From Candidatus Aenigmatarchaeota archaeon (GTDB lineage Archaea > Aenigmatarchaeota > Aenigmatarchaeia > GW2011-AR5): a DNA stretch of 8,479 bases. A program made the position numbers and the translations under genes. The notes under the pieces are model-generated. The model had not been told where the DNA came from. It did no database searches and saw only the letters and a program-made list of their open reading frames with translations. Location: NCBI GenBank assembly GCA_016202845.1, contig JACQNW010000096.1:1-8479 (forward strand), read 5' to 3'. Positions 5,594-8,479 of this stretch are shown piece by piece (within the stretch, counting starts at the first letter, position 1; each line of letters opens with the position of its first letter).

Positions 5594-6373
5594 ATGCTTG
5601 CAGTAATTGGCGGAAGCGGATTTTATGAATTGTTGACAGACGCCCGGGAAGAATGTGTTGGCACGCCTTACGGAGATCCTTCTGACAAAATTATGATAGG
5701 CAAAATTAATGGAAAAGATATAGCTTTCTTGCCGAGACATGGCAAAGGACACAAATATCCGCCGCACAAAATCCCATACAAGGCGAATATTTGGGCTTTG
5801 AAGGAGCTTGGCGTGAAGCATATAATTGCTCCGGCAGCTGTCGGATCATTGAAAGCAAACATTGCACCTGGAGAATTTTTAATCCCTGACCAGTTTGTCA
5901 ATTTTACACGAAGAGAAGACACGTGTTATGAAGGTAATAGTCCTGTAACTCATATCAGTACAGCTGATCCTTACTGTGAACACTTGAGAAAAATAATAAT
6001 TGATAACAAAAATCAGCTCGGCTCTGTTCATGAAAAAGGGACTGTTATAGTTATACAAGGCCCGAGATTTTCTACAAAAGCAGAAAGCTCGATGTTTTCA
6101 CAAATTGGAGATATAATAAACATGACGCAGTACCCTGAAGTTGTACTCGCAAGAGAGCTAGAACTTTGCTACGCCAGCATTTGTGTTATTACAGATTACG
6201 ATTCTGGGTTAAAAGAAAATCCTAATATAAATTCGGTAACCCTTGATGAAGTTGTAAGGGTGTTCAAGGAGAACAATGAAAAGCTCAAACGATTTTTAGT
6301 CTCCATTGCTTCCAAGATACCGGAAGAGAGGACATGCGAGTGCGCTTCTGCGCTGAAAGGAGCTAGGTTTTGA
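5594..6373 (+). CDS. mtnP: S-methyl-5'-thioadenosine phosphorylase
   Basis: The enzyme phosphorolyses methylthioadenosine, the by-product of polyamine and related syntheses, to adenine and methylthioribose-1-phosphate. At 259 residues it is full length for the trimeric PNP/MTAP family. Visible motifs are the phosphate-binding IGGSGFY at 5-11, LPRHG with R48/H49, GPRFSTKAES at 156-165, the base/sugar site MTQYPEVVLARE at 177-188, and TDYD at 200-203. The two aspartates there favour 6-aminopurines such as adenine over 6-oxopurines. The C-terminus carries CEC (C248/C250), like the CXC disulfide motif described for heat-stable archaeal MTAP/PNP enzymes. The start ATG fits the promoter at 5564-5572. 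The stop overlaps the next start as TGATG, so the downstream gene is probably coupled. Confidence 0.92.
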   Translation: MLAVIGGSGFYELLTDAREECVGTPYGDPSDKIMIGKINGKDIAFLPRHGKGHKYPPHKIPYKANIWALKELGVKHIIAPAAVGSLKANIAPGEFLIPDQFVNFTRREDTCYEGNSPVTHISTADPYCEHLRKIIIDNKNQLGSVHEKGTVIVIQGPRFSTKAESSMFSQIGDIINMTQYPEVVLARELELCYASICVITDYDSGLKENPNINSVTLDEVVRVFKENNEKLKRFLVSIASKIPEERTCECASALKGARF

Positions 6374-6699
6374 TGGGTAAAACAGCAACCCCTGTCGGAG
6401 AAGAGCTTGACATGTATATTGAAGAGCGCAAGATGGGCGCTGCAACGCCGTTGTTTTTTGGATATGAAAGTTTTGCAGACCTGCTAAGAAGAGGAAGAAT
6501 TGATGATACATGCATTATACGAGTTAGAGACTATCACAGAGAAACTGACCCGCGCTATGCAATAACGCAAGACGGCAGGCTTGAAAATGACAGAGGCAAT
6601 TTTGACCCAAAGGAATTGTTATCGCTGGAAAAAGCGCCTGATGGCTGGGAATCAAATTATATTTGGAGACCTAAACAGTACCTCCGAAAGCAGGGTTAA
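6373..6699 (+). CDS. Unknown 108-aa protein with element-derived C-terminus
   Basis: I do not recognise this protein. It is soluble and charged: an N-terminal helix EELDMYIEERKMG, then YESFADLLRRGRID, a likely beta segment DTCIIRVRDYH (45-55), a strand RYAITQDGRL (61-70), and an acidic/aromatic tail with W92 and W98. The ATG at 6373 is preferred over the TTG at 6370, because it overlaps the mtnP stop as TGATG and has AAAGGAG about 11 bases upstream. No separate promoter is visible, so expression with mtnP is likely. The native protein appears to end at K101. Residues Q102-Y-L-R-K-Q-G108 and the TAA at 6697-6699 come from the repeat element inserted at 6676. An original TAA is preserved at 6771-6773. 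Confidence 0.75.
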   Translation: MGKTATPVGEELDMYIEERKMGAATPLFFGYESFADLLRRGRIDDTCIIRVRDYHRETDPRYAITQDGRLENDRGNFDPKELLSLEKAPDGWESNYIWRPKQYLRKQG

Positions 6700-6765
6700 A
6701 GCCAACGTATGACGATCCATCTGAGTGTATGCAAAGCCGTTATCTTTTCACTTTCGGAGGTACTG
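6676..6765 (+). repeat. Palindrome-ended 90-bp element, copy C (in 108-aa gene tail)
   Basis: The arms are CAGTACCTCCGAAAG (6676-6690) and CTTTCGGAGGTACTG (6751-6765), a perfect 15-bp inverted repeat. It is bounded exactly by CTAAA on both sides (6671-6675 and 6766-6770), the cleanest target duplication of the set. Removing the element and one CTAAA gives CCT AAA TAA, ending the host protein at K101. The left arm is read in the same frame as in gatE, giving Y-L-R-K, here followed by Q-G-stop. The interior is related to copies A and B but has several differences near the right side, making C the most diverged copy. Orientation matches A and B. Confidence 0.87.
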
Positions 6766-6775
6766 CTAAATAATT

Positions 6776-6785
6776 ACTTTTCTTC
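6776..6785 (+). terminator. Possible T-rich terminator after the mtnP operon
   Basis: ACTTTTCTTC follows the 6676-6765 hairpin and precedes the guaB promoter. Archaeal termination commonly uses T-tracts, and the long element stem just upstream could assist. This tract is short and the call is weak. Confidence 0.25.
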
Positions 6786-6790
6786 AAATT

Positions 6791-6801
6791 CTATATTTAT
6801 A
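6791..6801 (+). promoter_or_regulatory. TATA box of guaB
   Basis: CTATATTTATA, the strongest TATA box in the window, is centred 27 nt before the ATG at 6823. No Shine-Dalgarno sequence lies between, supporting a leaderless guaB mRNA. Confidence 0.7.
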
Positions 6802-6822
6802 ATTCAGTAGTGTATATGGTGT

Positions 6823-8382
6823 ATGGCAAAACAGGTCATCACAAAGCCTGGATTTACATATGATGATTTAGTTCTTCATCCTGACAGAATAAGGAAGGGA
6901 CTTGATGAAAAAGGCATTGATTTAAGATCGCCGATTACCAGCTACAGGACGAAACAAAAAGTTGAACTGGCCCCTGATGAACTTCCTAAAGATACTCTAA
7001 TTTTAAACAATCCCCTTACGAGTTCACCAATGCAGTCTGTAACAGGACCTGAGATGGCCATAGAAGTCGCACGCCATGGTGGTTTGGGAGTAATTTTTTG
7101 CAGCCAGCCTCTGCGTGATGAGGCTGAAATGGTGGAGGCTGTCAAAAGGCATAAAGCAGGATTTGTTGTTCCTGATGTATTTTCTCCTGAAAGTTCTATT
7201 GATGATGTGATCGAAAGAGCAAGAGAAACGGGTTATTCAACTTTTCCTGTTACACATAAAGGCAAAACTAATGGCAGGCTTATTGGATTAATAACGCAAA
7301 ATGATTTTTCTGAACGGATTCATAGAGGATTAAAAGTACATGAAAGAATGAAACCCCTTTCTGAACTTCAAACAGCCTCTTATGAAGAACTTGGTTATGA
7401 TTTGAGACAAGCCAATGATGTTTTAGAGGAAAGTCATCACGGCTCGCTCGCGGTTGTTGACAGACATGGGCGATTAAGGTACATGGTTTTCAAGAAAGAT
7501 CTTAGAGCCCACAGAGAGCATCCTGAGGGCTTGGTCGATGACGATAAAAGATACATGGTTGGCGCTGCTGTGAACACACATGATTACAGAAAAAGAGTTC
7601 CTGCATTAGTGAAAGCAGGAGCTGATATTTTGTTCATCGATGCTTCGCAGGGGTATTCTGATTACCAAGCAGATGCATTAAGGTACATAAAAAAACTTTT
7701 CCCTAAAGTACCTGTCGTTGGCGGCAACATAGTAACTGAAGATGGGTTTGATTTTTTGGCAGAAAACGGCGCAGATGCTGTTAAAGTTGGAATGGGGCCT
7801 GGATCTATTTGCACCACAAGGCAAAAATTCAAGATGGGAAGAGCGCAGGCAACTGCTGTTTTTGCCATAGATAACAGGAGGCAAACCTACATGAAGAAAA
7901 ATGGAATATATGTACCTATAATAGCAGATGGCGGTATTGTAACTAACGACAACATTGCGATTGCCTTGGCGCTGGGTGCAGACGCTATCATGGCCGGAAG
8001 ATTTTTTGCTAGATTTCATGAAAGTCCGACAAAAATTGCCGAATTAAAAGAGGAGCGCGGAGACCAAACTTACGTAGCTCTTGTAAAGCCTTATTGGGGA
8101 GAGGGTTCTGCAAGAGCAAAAGCATGGAGGCAAAAACGTTATGGCCAGAGCGAAGAGGAAGAAGGAATAGAGGGATACGCACCATATATCGGACATGTTT
8201 CAGATGCTCTGCCATTAACATTAAGACACATTCGGCTGACACTGCAAAAAGCTGGATACAGGAATCTTAGAGATTTTCATGTAAAAGCTGACCTGGAAAT
8301 GGAAAGGGAGAGCACAAAAAGAGAAGGCCGTCCTCATGACATAATACCTTCAGGAATGTGGGCAGATTACAAAACATCTTAA
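6823..8382 (+). CDS. guaB: IMP dehydrogenase with CBS domains, Tritrichomonas-like branch
   Basis: GuaB oxidises IMP to XMP with NAD, the committed step of guanine nucleotide synthesis. The 519-residue protein has a TIM-barrel catalytic domain split by a CBS pair at about 115-230. Key sites are the catalytic loop MGPGSICTTR with C330, ADGGI at 368-372, and the flap dyad R439-Y440 in KRYGQ, followed by EEGIEGYAPYIG. NTHDYRKRVPAL, AGRFFARFHESPT and YWGEGSARAKAW differ from the common archaeal/bacterial GSLLAGT and YRGMGS versions. They match, from memory, the Tritrichomonas foetus-type enzymes also found in some bacteria, including a late PHDII block like AHDVI near that enzyme's end. This suggests acquisition by transfer. 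The ATG fits the TATA box. The stop overlaps that of a convergent gene. Confidence 0.93.
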   Translation: MAKQVITKPGFTYDDLVLHPDRIRKGLDEKGIDLRSPITSYRTKQKVELAPDELPKDTLILNNPLTSSPMQSVTGPEMAIEVARHGGLGVIFCSQPLRDEAEMVEAVKRHKAGFVVPDVFSPESSIDDVIERARETGYSTFPVTHKGKTNGRLIGLITQNDFSERIHRGLKVHERMKPLSELQTASYEELGYDLRQANDVLEESHHGSLAVVDRHGRLRYMVFKKDLRAHREHPEGLVDDDKRYMVGAAVNTHDYRKRVPALVKAGADILFIDASQGYSDYQADALRYIKKLFPKVPVVGGNIVTEDGFDFLAENGADAVKVGMGPGSICTTRQKFKMGRAQATAVFAIDNRRQTYMKKNGIYVPIIADGGIVTNDNIAIALALGADAIMAGRFFARFHESPTKIAELKEERGDQTYVALVKPYWGEGSARAKAWRQKRYGQSEEEEGIEGYAPYIGHVSDALPLTLRHIRLTLQKAGYRNLRDFHVKADLEMERESTKREGRPHDIIPSGMWADYKTS

Positions 8383-8479
8383 CTTTTCTCAGCAAATTCT
8401 ATTTTCTTTATCTGCAAATAACCAGAATGCTCTTTTTCATTAAAATGTTTTTCTGATTCTTTTATTATGATTCTCTTGG
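8379..8479 (-). CDS. 3' end of a convergent gene, partial
   Basis: On the minus strand the frame is open from the right edge for 32 codons and ends in TAA at 8381-8379. The peptide is rich in Lys, Glu and Ile (KRIIIKESEKHFNEKEHSG, then YLQIKKIEFAEKS), the composition expected of an AT-rich archaeal gene. Its stop shares the four bases TTAA with the guaB stop, a typical compact convergent arrangement. Too little is visible to name a family; the start lies outside the window. Confidence 0.55.
   Translation of the reverse strand, partial: KRIIIKESEKHFNEKEHSGYLQIKKIEFAEKS

Noticed and set aside
6370..6372. TTG start for the gene after mtnP
   Set aside because: The ATG at 6373 directly overlaps the mtnP stop and is the stronger codon; the TTG adds only one residue.
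2197..6765. CRISPR array
   Set aside because: The repeats are about 0.5-3.8 kb apart, about 90 bp long, with internal palindromic ends and no regular spacers or cas genes.
7678..8019. 113-codon minus-strand frame
   Set aside because: It is antisense to the catalytic region of guaB and has no supporting motif or promoter.

Overview
The window looks like archaeal chromosome, AT-rich and compact. The clearest markers are gatD-gatE, the archaea-specific tRNA-dependent amidotransferase for Glu-tRNA(Gln), and an archaeal/eukaryal-type MtaB. A TATA-like box also lies 25-28 nt upstream of six start codons (and of a probable seventh), as expected for largely leaderless archaeal transcripts. Small unrecognised proteins and short gaps would suit a reduced DPANN-type genome, but no rRNA is present to place it.

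Layout. 1-422 is the 3' part of gatD, followed after one base by gatE (424-2214). Positions 2197-2406 hold two small inverted-repeat elements inserted in the last codons of gatE. A four-helix membrane protein (2440-2826) follows. It converges on mtaB (2930-4198, minus), with a third small element between them. Upstream of mtaB on the minus strand are an 88-aa wHTH-like protein (4234-4500) and two small HExxH proteins (4525-5052 and 5250-5543). The two HExxH genes are separated by a GC-richer, strongly self-complementary segment (about 5106-5254). Divergent from the last of these are mtnP (5594-6373) and a coupled 108-aa gene (6373-6699), whose 3' end carries a fourth small element. Then comes guaB (6823-8382), a Tritrichomonas-like IMP dehydrogenase, whose stop overlaps that of a convergent partial gene at the right edge.

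The most unusual content is a family of about 90-bp palindrome-ended elements (ends C/G-AGTACC...GGTACT-G/C). Three copies share sequence; a fourth has the same architecture but different sequence. Short direct repeats flank them (TGTAAGA, CTTAA, CTAAA, CATC). Removing an element and one direct repeat restores a sensible gene end in two genes: gatE would end VRDLKK-stop, and the 108-aa protein would end WRPK-stop. All four sit within about 15 bp of a native stop codon. In two unrelated proteins the element is read in the same frame and supplies a new C-terminus starting YLRK plus a new stop codon. They behave like MITE-like insertions that land at gene ends and re-terminate proteins, and they may also act as mRNA 3'-end structures.

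Metabolically the window joins translation (GatDE, MtaB) with purine salvage and synthesis (MtnP, GuaB). The two HExxH proteins, the membrane protein and the 108-aa protein remain of unknown function.
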